From Syntrophomonadaceae bacterium (GTDB taxonomy: Bacteria; Bacillota; Syntrophomonadia; Syntrophomonadales; Syntrophomonadaceae): a stretch of 11,327 nucleotides of DNA. This document shows positions 1 to 7,905 of the stretch, piece after piece (the stretch's first letter is position 1; each line of letters opens with the position of its first letter). Both the position numbers and the translations under genes were made by a program. Under the pieces are notes generated by a model. The model saw nothing but the letters and a program-made list of their open reading frames with translations, ran no database searches and had not been told where the DNA came from. Location of the stretch: the NCBI GenBank assembly GCA_031265005.1, contig JAISDD010000212.1:1-11327 (forward strand), in the 5' to 3' direction.

Positions 1-58
1 TGCTTCAGCGCGAACCCATGGGGAAAGGCGCGTATACATATGCTTCGCGCGTAGAAAA
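1..58 (-). promoter_or_regulatory. Probable start of the CRISPR leader downstream of cas2
   Basis: This stretch follows the cas2 stop codon on the minus strand, where type I-C loci normally place the leader and then the array. It contains a 7-bp inverted repeat, GCGCGAA at 8-14 and TTCGCGC at 44-50. It also has a near-direct repeat, TGCTTCAGCGCG at 1-12 and TGCTTCGCGCG at 41-51. Short palindromes GTATAC and CATATG lie between them. GC-rich motifs of this kind just after cas2 are, from memory, common in type I-C leaders. No CRISPR repeat is visible, so the array, if present, starts outside the window. The leader assignment rests on position and motif style. Confidence 0.5.
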
Positions 59-349
59 CTAAAAGATAAGAGTCCCATGCATATCCACAGGTTCTTTTAT
101 GCCATAATGTTCAATCTTATGTTTCCAGTTTGAGCCCATCATATAAAATCTCAGGCTGTCTTTCTTAAAATCTATAATTTTTAACAATTTGTTTTTAAGG
201 AATGTCCATTGCGCCGGATCAACCTCGCATTCAAAAACTGAAAACTGGACGCGCTGCCCATAATCAAGGCATGCTTTTGAAATATGCCTTAAACGTTTCT
301 GCCCGCCGGCTGCATCCGTTTTTATGTCATAACTTATCAAAACCATCAT
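59..349 (-). CDS. cas2: CRISPR-associated endonuclease Cas2 (type I-C)
   Basis: This 96-residue protein has the usual Cas2 length and ferredoxin-like pattern. The N-terminal strand MMVLISYDIKT carries the conserved metal-binding Asp (D8), followed by a helix with RLRHISKACLDYG and a strand with QRVQFSVFECEV. Cas2 forms the central dimer of the Cas1-Cas2 integrase that inserts new spacers at the leader end of the array. It is the last gene of the operon, four bases after cas1. Two adjacent ATG codons (347-349 and 344-346) are possible starts; a GGAAA sequence in the end of cas1 suits either. The product is intact, with no sign of decay. Confidence 0.95.
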   Translation of the reverse strand: MMVLISYDIKTDAAGGQKRLRHISKACLDYGQRVQFSVFECEVDPAQWTFLKNKLLKIIDFKKDSLRFYMMGSNWKHKIEHYGIKEPVDMHGTLIF

Positions 350-353
350 AAAT

Positions 354-1388
354 TTATTTCCATATAAACGGGGGATAAGCGTCTATATCTCCCCTCACGT
401 ATCTTGCAAACAGTAGCGCCTGCGCGTGGAATAAAATACCTATCTTAATATTTTCTTTAAAAAACGGGTGAAAAACTTCTTCATCCTTTCTTTTTCTGTA
501 AGCGTCTATTACTATTTTTCTATTTTTCTCATCCATCAAGACGCCGCCAGCGGATGATTTTTTGAAACCTTTGGTCTCAAGTTGGGATAGATTTATAAGC
601 GTAAGCGCCAATCTATCCGCTATAACCGGACGGAATTCCTCCATAATGTCAAGCGCGAGGCTGGCACGCCCAGACCTGTCTTTATGTAAAAATCCTGCCT
701 GTGGGTCCAACCCGACACCTTCTAAAGCAGAGGCTACGTCATGCGCGAGCAATGTATAAATAAAAGAAAGCAGACAGTTGACATTATCTTCCGGCGGCCG
801 GCGGCTGCGCCCGCGCATAAAAAATTTATTTTTGCCTATTAATATCAGACTGTCAAAAACGCCGAAATACGCATTAGCCGCGTCGCCTTCCATACCGCGC
901 AGTTCGTCCAAGCCGGCGGCGTCAAGAACATTTGACATGCTTTTTTGCAAATCCTGCGAGACTTTTCTGAGGCCTTCCGTATCGGGTATTTTATCCGCGT
1001 GATCCCGCAGCGCCCTGTTGAGAACCGTTCTTGAGTTCGCTAATTTTCCTATCATTATTGATTTGGCGGTTTCAAGGCAGAATTTATCGTCCCAAGAGTA
1101 TTTATACTGCTGTTTTCTGAGCAGGATATTGCCGGAGACCGGCCCAGTCACTCTGGCCAAAAATTTGCCGTATTCGGTGAAGAAGCTTATAGTTACATTA
1201 TTCTCCGCGCAAAAACCAAGCAGAAACGGCGAGCATAACACATTCCCTAAGCATACCACGGAATTTACGAGATGCACCGGCATGCGGCCGATTTCCTTCC
1301 CTCTGAGTGAGATTACAATATTCTCTCGCTCTTTGGAGATATAAGTTTCCTGCGTGGAAACATATAGCGTGCTATACAGTTTCTTCAT
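354..1388 (-). CDS. cas1: CRISPR-associated endonuclease/integrase Cas1 (type I-C)
   Basis: Cas1 is the catalytic subunit of the spacer integrase. The protein has 344 residues, a normal length for type I-C. The N-terminal beta domain runs to about residue 85 (for example EIGRMPVHLVNSVVCLG). The helical domain holds the metal-binding set: E167 in RGMEGDAA, H235 in AGFLHKDRSG, and D247/E250 in LDIMEEFRP. The FMRGRSRRPPEDNVNCLLS segment is typical of the family. The ATG at 1388 follows an AAGGGA sequence and lies within the end of cas4, a 17-base overlap that suggests coupled translation. Cas1 should work with Cas2 and Cas4 in spacer acquisition. All catalytic residues are present, so the adaptation module looks functional. 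Confidence 0.97.
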   Translation of the reverse strand: MKKLYSTLYVSTQETYISKERENIVISLRGKEIGRMPVHLVNSVVCLGNVLCSPFLLGFCAENNVTISFFTEYGKFLARVTGPVSGNILLRKQQYKYSWDDKFCLETAKSIMIGKLANSRTVLNRALRDHADKIPDTEGLRKVSQDLQKSMSNVLDAAGLDELRGMEGDAANAYFGVFDSLILIGKNKFFMRGRSRRPPEDNVNCLLSFIYTLLAHDVASALEGVGLDPQAGFLHKDRSGRASLALDIMEEFRPVIADRLALTLINLSQLETKGFKKSSAGGVLMDEKNRKIVIDAYRKRKDEEVFHPFFKENIKIGILFHAQALLFARYVRGDIDAYPPFIWK

Positions 1389-2007
1389 TTACGATGTCCC
1401 TTAAATACTGTTTTACCGTGCTTTTCCTTCCAAAAATTTCCGGCAGGCATATCTCGTTAAACGAGCAGTTTGAGCATTTTTTTGAATATTCCGGCTTAGG
1501 CGTGACCCCGCTTTCAATGAGCTCGTGAAACTCGCCAGCCAGCTTTGTAGTTTGGGCGCGCAATTCTTTATCAAACTCAACGTTAAGGCGGCTGCGCGTT
1601 TTGCCGTAGAAGATAGCGCCGCGCGGGATATTGCAGCCAGTCATTTCTTCTAAGCATATACATTGCGCGCAAAGCTGGACTTTATCCGTATTATCCTCTT
1701 TAGGCTTGCCGATTTTATATTCGACCGGAAAGGGAAGCAGCCGCGCGCCTGATTTATGAAACTCCACAACGTCGCTCTTGCCCACGAGGCCCAGCGCATG
1801 CGAGCGGATATAAATATCGCGCTCAATGACGATATCTTTTTTACGCTCGATTTTTTCGTTATGCACTTTTTCGTGCATAACAATCCCCTTCGCGGTAAAA
1901 AAGTTGTCCGCCCATTGTTGCTCAATATGTATTAAAGCGCATTGGCGTACGCAGTAAAGAATGTGCTGTAATCCTGACAAAGGCAGCAGCTTCTCATCGG
2001 AGTACAC
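1372..2007 (-). CDS. cas4: CRISPR-associated exonuclease Cas4 (type I-C)
   Basis: Cas4 is a RecB-like, iron-sulfur nuclease that trims prespacers and helps select those with a correct PAM before Cas1-Cas2 integration. The 211-residue protein has an N-terminal cysteine, C19, and a C-terminal trio, C178, C181 and C187, which together should bind a 4Fe-4S cluster. The nuclease core shows H45 (GIVMHEKVH), D79 (GKSDVVEF), E96 and K98 (PVEYKIGK) and Q111 (DKVQLCAQ). The start is GTG at 2005-2007. It shares one base with the cas7c TAG stop, giving a TAGTG junction, so translation is probably coupled. The upstream SD (GGAAGAG) is weak. The C-terminus overlaps cas1 by 17 bases. Confidence 0.95.
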   Translation of the reverse strand: MYSDEKLLPLSGLQHILYCVRQCALIHIEQQWADNFFTAKGIVMHEKVHNEKIERKKDIVIERDIYIRSHALGLVGKSDVVEFHKSGARLLPFPVEYKIGKPKEDNTDKVQLCAQCICLEEMTGCNIPRGAIFYGKTRSRLNVEFDKELRAQTTKLAGEFHELIESGVTPKPEYSKKCSNCSFNEICLPEIFGRKSTVKQYLRDIVNEETV

Positions 2008-2966
2008 TATATTTTCTCTTCCAACGTTACTCCTGAAGGGGTTTGCCCTACGGTTATTGAGTAATCAGAAAAATCTCTTGCCGGGATATTTTCATCCTTT
2101 TTCTGAATTTTTATCAAATCAAACAATTTGCTGGCCGGCGCGCTGCCGAGTTCATCAGAATGTTCAAAAACATATAATTTGCGCGCGGACATTAAACCTC
2201 TGGCTGCAGATCTGTCATTTTCAAACATATTAATGAGGGCTTTCCAGAACAAGTCTAAGTCTTCCTGGCTGAAACCGGTCTGTTTTGCCAGCGGCGCGGA
2301 AATAAAGCCGTAGGCAACATATAATCCGTAAGGCACCGTGCTTTTACGGCCCATTGTGCGGTTGTCTCCTTTTTGGTCTTCGGCTTCTTTCTCGGTAGTA
2401 ACCGCCATTCTTGTAATGGAATGTTCCAAAGATACAATTGGGCTTACAGACCGGCCAAAAGTAAATTGTACGGGGCCGCGCACTTGCCCGGCATTCATTC
2501 CGGTTGCCATTACCGCGCCGAAAGTGCGGATGTCATAGTAATTATCCGTAAGATATTTTCTTGCCTTATCGGCATTCAGACTTTCCTTGATACTGTCAAT
2601 TTCTTTTTTTAAAGTCTCAATCTTATTCTTATCTTTCTCTTTTTTTAAATCTTCTTTTAAGGATTTAATCTTTTCATCATATTCTTTTTGTTTTTCTTCA
2701 GAGAGACCTACTTTTATAAATGCGTTCTCTATTGTTTGATTAAGAACAGCCCTTTCTTTGATGAAAATATCATACGGCGGCTTTGCTTCTTTAACGAGCT
2801 CAACATAATTCCTTACTTTTCTTTTTAAACAGACATCCGTTATAATACCCTGTCCTGTCTCAGCATCAACCCTTGGCAAATTGCCGGCGTCAGGATCACC
2901 GTTTGGATTGCCGTCCTTTACGTCAAATATATATACAAAATCATATCTGTTTTTCAATGTTGTCAT
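2007..2966 (-). CDS. cas7: Type I-C Cascade backbone subunit Cas7c (Csd2)
   Basis: Cas7c polymerises along the crRNA to form the backbone of the type I-C surveillance complex. Family hallmarks are [23 protein letters not shown] at the N-terminus (residues 6-28), [13 protein letters not shown] (144-156), [17 protein letters not shown] (160-176), a [10 protein letters not shown] segment (182-191) and [11 protein letters not shown] (206-216). At 319 residues it is somewhat longer than I expect for Csd2, about 280-295. The excess sits at about residues 88-134, a Lys/Glu-rich stretch that reads as one long helix or coiled coil. The ATG lies two bases after the cas8c/cas11c stop and is preceded by AAAGGAGAA, a strong SD placed inside the end of cas8c. 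It overlaps cas4 by one base. Confidence 0.96.
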   Translation of the reverse strand: MTTLKNRYDFVYIFDVKDGNPNGDPDAGNLPRVDAETGQGIITDVCLKRKVRNYVELVKEAKPPYDIFIKERAVLNQTIENAFIKVGLSEEKQKEYDEKIKSLKEDLKKEKDKNKIETLKKEIDSIKESLNADKARKYLTDNYYDIRTFGAVMATGMNAGQVRGPVQFTFGRSVSPIVSLEHSITRMAVTTEKEAEDQKGDNRTMGRKSTVPYGLYVAYGFISAPLAKQTGFSQEDLDLFWKALINMFENDRSAARGLMSARKLYVFEHSDELGSAPASKLFDLIKIQKKDENIPARDFSDYSITVGQTPSGVTLEEKI

Positions 2967-2968
2967 TT

Positions 2969-3355
2969 TTATTCTCCTTTATTTGCTTTTTCTTCTTTTG
3001 TTTTGAAAAAGTCCTGTCTTTGTTGATAGTAGCCTATAGCGAACATCCCTTGTTCCGCTAAAGGCAAATGCGCCGGATAACCTGTTTTATTATCAAGTCT
3101 GCTATGTATTTCGCCTATTAGTTTGCCGAAATAAATTTCTCTTCCCGGTTTTTCTTTGCCAAGTTTGCTGAGATGATGCTGATGTAATCTCATTAAGTTG
3201 GCAAAAACCGTAACCGGTGTGCTTGACGCCGAACCATAATAACGGATTATAGTTGAATTTGTGCTTCCATGCGCTTCTTCCTGCAGTTTCTCAAGCGCGG
3301 CAAAAAGCCTGCCAAGCACATAGCCTTGATTTGCATTTTCTATGTCTAAACTCAC
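2969..3355 (-). CDS. cas11: Cas11c small Cascade subunit, translated from an internal GTG within cas8c
   Basis: Experimental work on other type I-C systems established that the small subunit Cas11c is made from an internal start in the 3' part of cas8c. The sequence here fits that closely. An AAGGAGG Shine-Dalgarno sequence (3364-3370) lies 8 bases before an in-frame GTG (3353-3355), corresponding to Val442 of Cas8c. The product would be 128 residues, beginning [19 protein letters not shown] and sharing the Cas8c stop. It is predicted to be mostly helical. Its role would be to bind along the Cas7 backbone and stabilise the displaced DNA strand. The codons encoding K437-E438-G439 supply the SD. 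Expression is inferred from sequence only. Confidence 0.8.
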   Translation of the reverse strand: MSLDIENANQGYVLGRLFAALEKLQEEAHGSTNSTIIRYYGSASSTPVTVFANLMRLHQHHLSKLGKEKPGREIYFGKLIGEIHSRLDNKTGYPAHLPLAEQGMFAIGYYQQRQDFFKTKEEKANKGE

Positions 3356-4678
3356 TTTTATTCCCTCCTTTTCATTCCTGTTTAAATATGCCTTTATTAA
3401 AGCCGCTCTGGGATAATTTATTTTTTGTTCCGCTTTTATGCGGATGATTAAAGCCTGCAATAAAGTATTAGGATAAGGCAAGCCGCGTAAAACGGACATC
3501 ATAAAATCTCCGGCCAGATGCGGGGCTATGTTTTCGGACTTGCCAAAAGCGGCAGTTGAAAGCAGAAGTTTGAATAAAGGCAAAAATTCATTTTCAAACG
3601 CGGGCCTATCTACTTTTAAATCTTCAAAGTACCGTGCTATATTTGTAGACATTCCCGCTACTGTGTCTTTGATGAAAAATCTTACGGATATTCTTGCCTT
3701 ATTTGGTGATAACCCTAAAACATAAAATTTTTTATCATCGCTGGCAGGAACTCCTGTTCCACTTTCTACGGATTTAAATAAGGCCCTTACGGCATTTATT
3801 CCCACATCCGGATTATCTTTAGGCGCTATACTGAAAAGAGAGGCGAAATTACTCTCCAGTTTGTCCGGTTTGCTCGCCCAGAAAACCATTGTCGCGTCAC
3901 CGGCTAACATTCTTTGTGCTGAATCCTTTGCCAGTAAAGAATTTAACGCGGTAGTATATGCAAACATTCCTCTTTCTCCGCAAGGCGCATTATGTCCCTG
4001 CTCCTTCCCGTAAGAATCATAACCGCTGTTTATCTGAAATGAAACTATATTGGCCCCGGTAGCGTTGAAACCTTTTATATTATTATGAATAGGGACTATG
4101 GTGTCTCTCTCGCCGGTTATAAGACAAACAGATTTTTCACCTTCGTCTGAATTAGCCAAATCGCCTACTGTACGCATTATATTTGGCGTTTTAGAAATTA
4201 TATCGTCTTCGCCGGCAAGCTTAAAGGTAATATACGCTTTTTTATCTTCTTTTAATTCTTTGAATATTTCCACATTGCTTTTATTCAACAGTTCTTCTTT
4301 ATCCGTATTCTTTAGAAATAATTTCAAAGCGTTTAAGCCCTTGTCATCAATATCGCCTAAAGAATTAATTTTTTCAATAAATGCGCCATGCATTTTTGAG
4401 ATTCTTTCTTTATCGCTTTTTATTTTTATTCCTAAGGCATATTCAGGGTTATCCCATAAGAGATTGGCGGCTACTCCGCTTGCTCTTTTTACAGATTTTG
4501 GAAGTAAGAACAGCTTGGCCCTTTTTTCTTTTCCCGTTCCTTCATAAGTAGATTCTAAATTTACTACATTGCCATTTTTATCCAGAACTACGATATACGG
4601 AATCTCTTTTTCTTCAAAACCCTGTCGCGGCAGATCCTCTTTTCTGTCGTAATATTCTTTTAATGCCTGTAAAATCAT
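2969..4678 (-). CDS. cas8c: Type I-C Cascade large subunit Cas8c (Csd1)
   Basis: Cas8c recognises the PAM and begins unwinding of target DNA in the type I-C complex. The 569-residue protein has family-typical length and motifs: [12 protein letters not shown] at the start, a [21 protein letters not shown] segment (63-83), LITGE (186-190), [17 protein letters not shown] (233-249), [11 protein letters not shown] (262-272), [20 protein letters not shown] (316-335), [14 protein letters not shown] (397-410) and [13 protein letters not shown] (480-492). The region from residue 442 onward is the helical part also expressed as Cas11c. The ATG overlaps the cas5c stop by four bases (ATGA) and is preceded by AAGGAGGT at a good distance. 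The gene is intact. Confidence 0.96.
   Translation of the reverse strand: MILQALKEYYDRKEDLPRQGFEEKEIPYIVVLDKNGNVVNLESTYEGTGKEKRAKLFLLPKSVKRASGVAANLLWDNPEYALGIKIKSDKERISKMHGAFIEKINSLGDIDDKGLNALKLFLKNTDKEELLNKSNVEIFKELKEDKKAYITFKLAGEDDIISKTPNIMRTVGDLANSDEGEKSVCLITGERDTIVPIHNNIKGFNATGANIVSFQINSGYDSYGKEQGHNAPCGERGMFAYTTALNSLLAKDSAQRMLAGDATMVFWASKPDKLESNFASLFSIAPKDNPDVGINAVRALFKSVESGTGVPASDDKKFYVLGLSPNKARISVRFFIKDTVAGMSTNIARYFEDLKVDRPAFENEFLPLFKLLLSTAAFGKSENIAPHLAGDFMMSVLRGLPYPNTLLQALIIRIKAEQKINYPRAALIKAYLNRNEKEGIKVSLDIENANQGYVLGRLFAALEKLQEEAHGSTNSTIIRYYGSASSTPVTVFANLMRLHQHHLSKLGKEKPGREIYFGKLIGEIHSRLDNKTGYPAHLPLAEQGMFAIGYYQQRQDFFKTKEEKANKGE
3364..3370 (-). promoter_or_regulatory. Internal Shine-Dalgarno site for cas11c
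   Basis: The minus strand reads AAGGAGG, followed by eight A-rich bases and GTG. This is an essentially consensus ribosome binding site in the middle of the cas8c reading frame, where none is needed for Cas8c itself. It is at least as strong as the sites in front of the annotated genes of the operon. Confidence 0.8.
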
Positions 4679-5388
4679 CTTAAAACCTCCTTATCGTCCC
4701 AAGCCGGAATATTCAGTACTCCATTTTCTAGCTTCGCGCGAAACCATAACGGTTTAGGGCATTTCAAATCGGCAAAGTCTATATCATAAAGCATAATCCC
4801 CAAATCTCTGGTTTCATTAATTGCGGGATTTATCTTTAATTCATTTTGTAATTCTTCATTTGCTATAAGTTTGAAATTTGCCGAAAATTCCCTGCAACCC
4901 AAATACGGCTGGTTGAAACATTGTCCTTTTTTTGCGCGTCTTTCAAACATCGCAGCGTATTTTTCTTCTTTTTCATCATCTTCTATAGAAGCTTTTTTAA
5001 TATTATCAATAGTATGCCCGTACAGGACATTGCGGCTGTTTAGTCTTTTTGCAGGTGGAATAAAATCAAATTCGGCGTGAATTCTGTATCTGACGTCTTT
5101 AAGAAAGAGGGCTGCGCGCTGCTGTCTGTTATCCTCGGCATAAATGCAGGGTTTACCGTCAGAAGCTACCGCGCTTACCTCATTGCGTCTTACTGAAATC
5201 CATTTTATAGTATTTAAAACTTCTATTTTTTTAATATTCCAAACTATGGCCGGTTTCCAAAAAATGGCTTCAAATATCGCGCGCGCGGCCGACGGCGTTA
5301 TAATTTCATAACTGAGCCTTTCAACCTTCATTTCGGGGCGAGTGAAGCATGCAAAATCACCCCAGACTTCTAAACAAAAACCTCTCAT
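4675..5388 (-). CDS. cas5c: Type I-C Cas5c (Cas5d), presumed pre-crRNA endoribonuclease and Cascade subunit
   Basis: In type I-C systems Cas5c replaces Cas6: it cuts the repeat RNA and caps the 5' handle of the crRNA. The 237-residue protein shows LEVWGDFACFTRPEMKVE (6-23), SYEIITPSAARAIFEAIFWKP (26-46), ISVRRNEV (64-71), RQQRAALFLKDVRYRI (88-103) and a MFERRAKKGQCFNQPYLGCREF block (147-168). By my recollection of Bacillus halodurans Cas5d (Tyr46, Lys116, His117), the matching positions here are F43, K143 and Y144, so two of three presumed catalytic residues differ. The gene starts ten bases after cas3; TAGGAGGG at the cas3 stop serves as the SD. It overlaps cas8c by four bases. Confidence 0.94.
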   Translation of the reverse strand: MRGFCLEVWGDFACFTRPEMKVERLSYEIITPSAARAIFEAIFWKPAIVWNIKKIEVLNTIKWISVRRNEVSAVASDGKPCIYAEDNRQQRAALFLKDVRYRIHAEFDFIPPAKRLNSRNVLYGHTIDNIKKASIEDDEKEEKYAAMFERRAKKGQCFNQPYLGCREFSANFKLIANEELQNELKINPAINETRDLGIMLYDIDFADLKCPKPLWFRAKLENGVLNIPAWDDKEVLR

Positions 5389-5398
5389 TATATCCCTC

Positions 5399-7567
5399 CT
5401 ATATGATACCTATGTCTATCCCGTAGTTTTCCGCAAATACATTAAGCCCGCAGTCTTCGCCGTAAAAACCTTTTACGGATTGAACAAAAATTCCATTTGG
5501 CGTTTCTTCAATGAGCCCGGCCGCTTCCAATTCCTTAAATTTATTTTCGGGAAGGTTGACGGTATATCTCTGTAACTTTCTCATCAAGTTTCTGCTGATA
5601 CTGCCGTACCGCAAATGATTTATCAACTCAATACTTTTATTATACTCTACTATAACCGGTTTAGCGCAATTATTATCAATAATACTAAATTCTTCCGCAT
5701 AAGTTGCAAATTGAAATTTCCCTTCTTGCGCGTCTTTTACTAACATTTCCTTAAATTCTTTATCGCCGGTGTAATTTGCCCTTTTTATGAGACTACGGAA
5801 AAATTTTCTTGCTGTCTCAACATTGTCAATTTCAAAATTATCGGATGAAATTATTTCTCTGGCGGCGTCTTCACTTTTTCGCATCAGCCCAGCGGGGGAA
5901 AGCTTTGGAGGATTAAATATAAATACCTTGCCCTTTTCCATTTTCCCTTCTCTGTTGCAGCGGCCTGCGGTTTGGATAATAGACGTCAGGCCGGCAAACG
6001 CGCGAAAAACAACCGGGAAATCAATATCAACCCCTGCTTCTATCAGCTGTGTGCTGATTACCCGAATCTCTTCCCCGCGTTTAAGTTTTTCTTTAATGAG
6101 TTCAATTTTTTTGCTTCTGTGTTCTGCGCACATGAGCGCGGATAAATGGATTGTCCCGAAAGGCATAAGTTTATAAAGTTCATAACAGTCCCGCCTTGTA
6201 TTTACGACGCATAAAACCTGTTTATATCGTTCCAATTTTTCCGCAACGTTTTCCCACGTTTCTTTTTTGGCGTCTGCTTGGGGGAAATGATAATTTACTC
6301 TTTTAAGTTTTTCATAAAGACACATTGAAGCGGGAACTATTTTTGTAATATTTTCTATTTTCTCAAAGTAAGGCTGGGTTGCGGTAGAAAATACGATGGA
6401 ACATTTATAATTGTTTATAAGTTGAGTCAAAATTTCTTCAACGGGGTAAAGGAGCTCCGGCGGCAGCATTTGGGCTTCGTCCAGAATAATTATGCTGTTT
6501 GCAATATTATGTAATTTTCTGCACTTACTTGGCTTGTTAGCGTAAAGACTTTCAAAAAACTGAACGTTTGTTGTAACTATTATCGGTGCGTCCCAATTCT
6601 CGCATGCAAGGCGGGATTTTTCAGTTTCTTTTTCCGGGTCTATATTGCTGTGGTGCTCAATAACATTATCCTCGCCTAAAATACTTTTTAGGATTTTAGC
6701 GGTTTGCTCTATAATTGACGTATAGGGGATAACATAGATTATCCTTGTTTTTTTGTATTTTAACGCGTGTTTGAAGGCAAAAGCCAGCGAAGATAAAGTT
6801 TTCCCTCCGCCGGTGGGCACAGTAATCTCAAAAAATCCAGACTTTGTATCCGCGGCGTGTTTACATGCCTCAAGTATTTCTAAACGAATTTTATTTATAT
6901 TTGTCTGTTTAGCTGATTTTGTAAAATCGCCCAAGTATTTTAAAAATATGTCTGAAAGAACCGGGATGGATAAGAAAAGTCCCCTTTCCTTATCGCCTGA
7001 CATATGTTGCTCCGTGTCAAGAAAATCCGCGTCAACAAGGCACGAAAACAGCATTCTTATCCACAGGTGAAAATCTTCCTCTGTCTTTATAAAAGGAGGA
7101 GGGATAAAATTCTTCAAAAGGTTAGAAAGCTCTATAGCAAATGGTTTTAGTTCTTCATAATATTGCCTATCTTCATTAAGCCTTTGCGAAAGCGCCTTAG
7201 GTTTAGTTTTTCCGGGATACCAGTCAGCCAGCCCGGCATGATGCCCGGCAATGCAATATGCCATAATTTTACCGGCTTCTTTATATCGCTCAACTGAGTA
7301 AACCGCGCCTGCGCTTGAATGATTAGTTTTAGGAACGTAAGCCCCATCTTCATCTGAATCCACATTTGAAACTTTTTTTAAATACTCCTGAAAAGCATCG
7401 CTTGCCTTGCCTAAGTCATGTAAAAGACCGATGTTATAAGCCCACCCTGCAGAGTTAAACGATTCCGCAAAACTTTCCGCCATGCTTGCCGTCATTTGCA
7501 AATGGTCTTCCAATAATTGCCATTGCCCTGATTTGTTCGCAGAGTGCGCAAATATATCTTTCTGCAT
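5399..7567 (-). CDS. cas3: CRISPR-associated nuclease-helicase Cas3 (type I-C, HD domain N-terminal)
   Basis: Cas3 is recruited by target-bound Cascade and degrades the DNA. The 722-residue protein has an N-terminal HD nuclease: H22, H50-D51 in LLHDLGKASDAF, H83 in NHSSAGAVY, H109-H110 in CIAGHHAGLADW and D179 in SCLVDADF. The superfamily 2 helicase follows: Walker A PTGGGKT (251-257), DEAQ box (363-366) in IIILDEAQML, motif III STAT (394-397), motif V ISTQLIEAGVDIDF (504-517) and motif VI QTAGRCNRE (532-540). A C-terminal domain follows to residue 722. All key residues are present and the gene is unbroken. It is the first gene of the operon. The SD before the ATG at 7567 is weak (TTGAGA), unlike the downstream genes. 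Confidence 0.97.
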   Translation of the reverse strand: MQKDIFAHSANKSGQWQLLEDHLQMTASMAESFAESFNSAGWAYNIGLLHDLGKASDAFQEYLKKVSNVDSDEDGAYVPKTNHSSAGAVYSVERYKEAGKIMAYCIAGHHAGLADWYPGKTKPKALSQRLNEDRQYYEELKPFAIELSNLLKNFIPPPFIKTEEDFHLWIRMLFSCLVDADFLDTEQHMSGDKERGLFLSIPVLSDIFLKYLGDFTKSAKQTNINKIRLEILEACKHAADTKSGFFEITVPTGGGKTLSSLAFAFKHALKYKKTRIIYVIPYTSIIEQTAKILKSILGEDNVIEHHSNIDPEKETEKSRLACENWDAPIIVTTNVQFFESLYANKPSKCRKLHNIANSIIILDEAQMLPPELLYPVEEILTQLINNYKCSIVFSTATQPYFEKIENITKIVPASMCLYEKLKRVNYHFPQADAKKETWENVAEKLERYKQVLCVVNTRRDCYELYKLMPFGTIHLSALMCAEHRSKKIELIKEKLKRGEEIRVISTQLIEAGVDIDFPVVFRAFAGLTSIIQTAGRCNREGKMEKGKVFIFNPPKLSPAGLMRKSEDAAREIISSDNFEIDNVETARKFFRSLIKRANYTGDKEFKEMLVKDAQEGKFQFATYAEEFSIIDNNCAKPVIVEYNKSIELINHLRYGSISRNLMRKLQRYTVNLPENKFKELEAAGLIEETPNGIFVQSVKGFYGEDCGLNVFAENYGIDIGII

Positions 7568-7588
7568 TTTTATCTCAACTTGTTTGTG

Positions 7589-7669
7589 ATGCTTGTTAGT
7601 CTAATATTTGAATTATACATAATTTTTTATATATAAGATAATTATAGAATGTGTTACACTATATTAGAC
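7589..7669. repeat. 9-bp inverted repeat flanking the cas promoter
   Basis: GTCTAATAT at 7589-7597 is exactly inverted as ATATTAGAC at 7661-7669, with 63 bases between the arms. The match continues with one single-base gap (GTTAGTCTAATAT against GTTGTCTAATAT). The right arm overlaps the proposed -35 and the left arm lies in the untranslated leader of cas3. The arrangement could be two operator half-regions for a repressor acting on the cas operon, or coincidence in AT-rich DNA. No regulator gene is present in the window. Confidence 0.35.
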
Positions 7670-7671
7670 AA
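7641..7671 (-). promoter_or_regulatory. Candidate sigma-70-type promoter of the cas operon
   Basis: On the minus strand a perfect -10 hexamer TATAAT (7641-7646) lies 19 bases downstream of TTGTCT (7666-7671), which matches the -35 consensus at four of six positions. The spacer is longer than the optimal 17. A second TATAAT occurs at 7612-7617, closer to cas3 but without a clear -35. The transcript would have a 5' leader of roughly 70 bases before the cas3 ATG. In such AT-rich DNA, TATAAT arises easily by chance. Confidence 0.4.
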
Positions 7672-7905
7672 CTTAATTGGTAGCTTGTACTACTCCGAAT
7701 TGAAATAGAAAAACTAATTTTATTATAAATAATTAGATATAAAAAGCAACCTCGTCTATGACTATCAAAAAAATCATAGAGATACTTTTAACGGTATTAT
7801 TATGGTAATACTTAAGTTTGTTTATTTTTTTGGTAAATGTATAAATAGATTAGAAAATTTAGAGAAGCAGATGTAAAAGTTAAATAATGTCGCGGAGTCC
7901 GTTAA

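Noticed and set aside
1018..1344. A 108-codon plus-strand frame opposite cas1
   Set aside because: It is the reverse reading of conserved Cas1 coding sequence and has no independent support.
4098..4547. A 149-codon plus-strand frame opposite cas8c
   Set aside because: It is Ser/Leu/Phe-rich antisense of a well-conserved cas8c region, with no domain or start signal.
5787..6176. A 129-codon plus-strand frame opposite the cas3 helicase domain
   Set aside because: It lies antisense to conserved helicase motifs V and VI; the Cas3 reading explains the sequence.
7758..7808. A 16-residue plus-strand peptide (MTIKKIIEILLTVLLW)
   Set aside because: It looks like a small hydrophobic peptide but has no ribosome binding site, and it overlaps two palindromes. 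Short frames of this type are expected by chance in AT-rich DNA.
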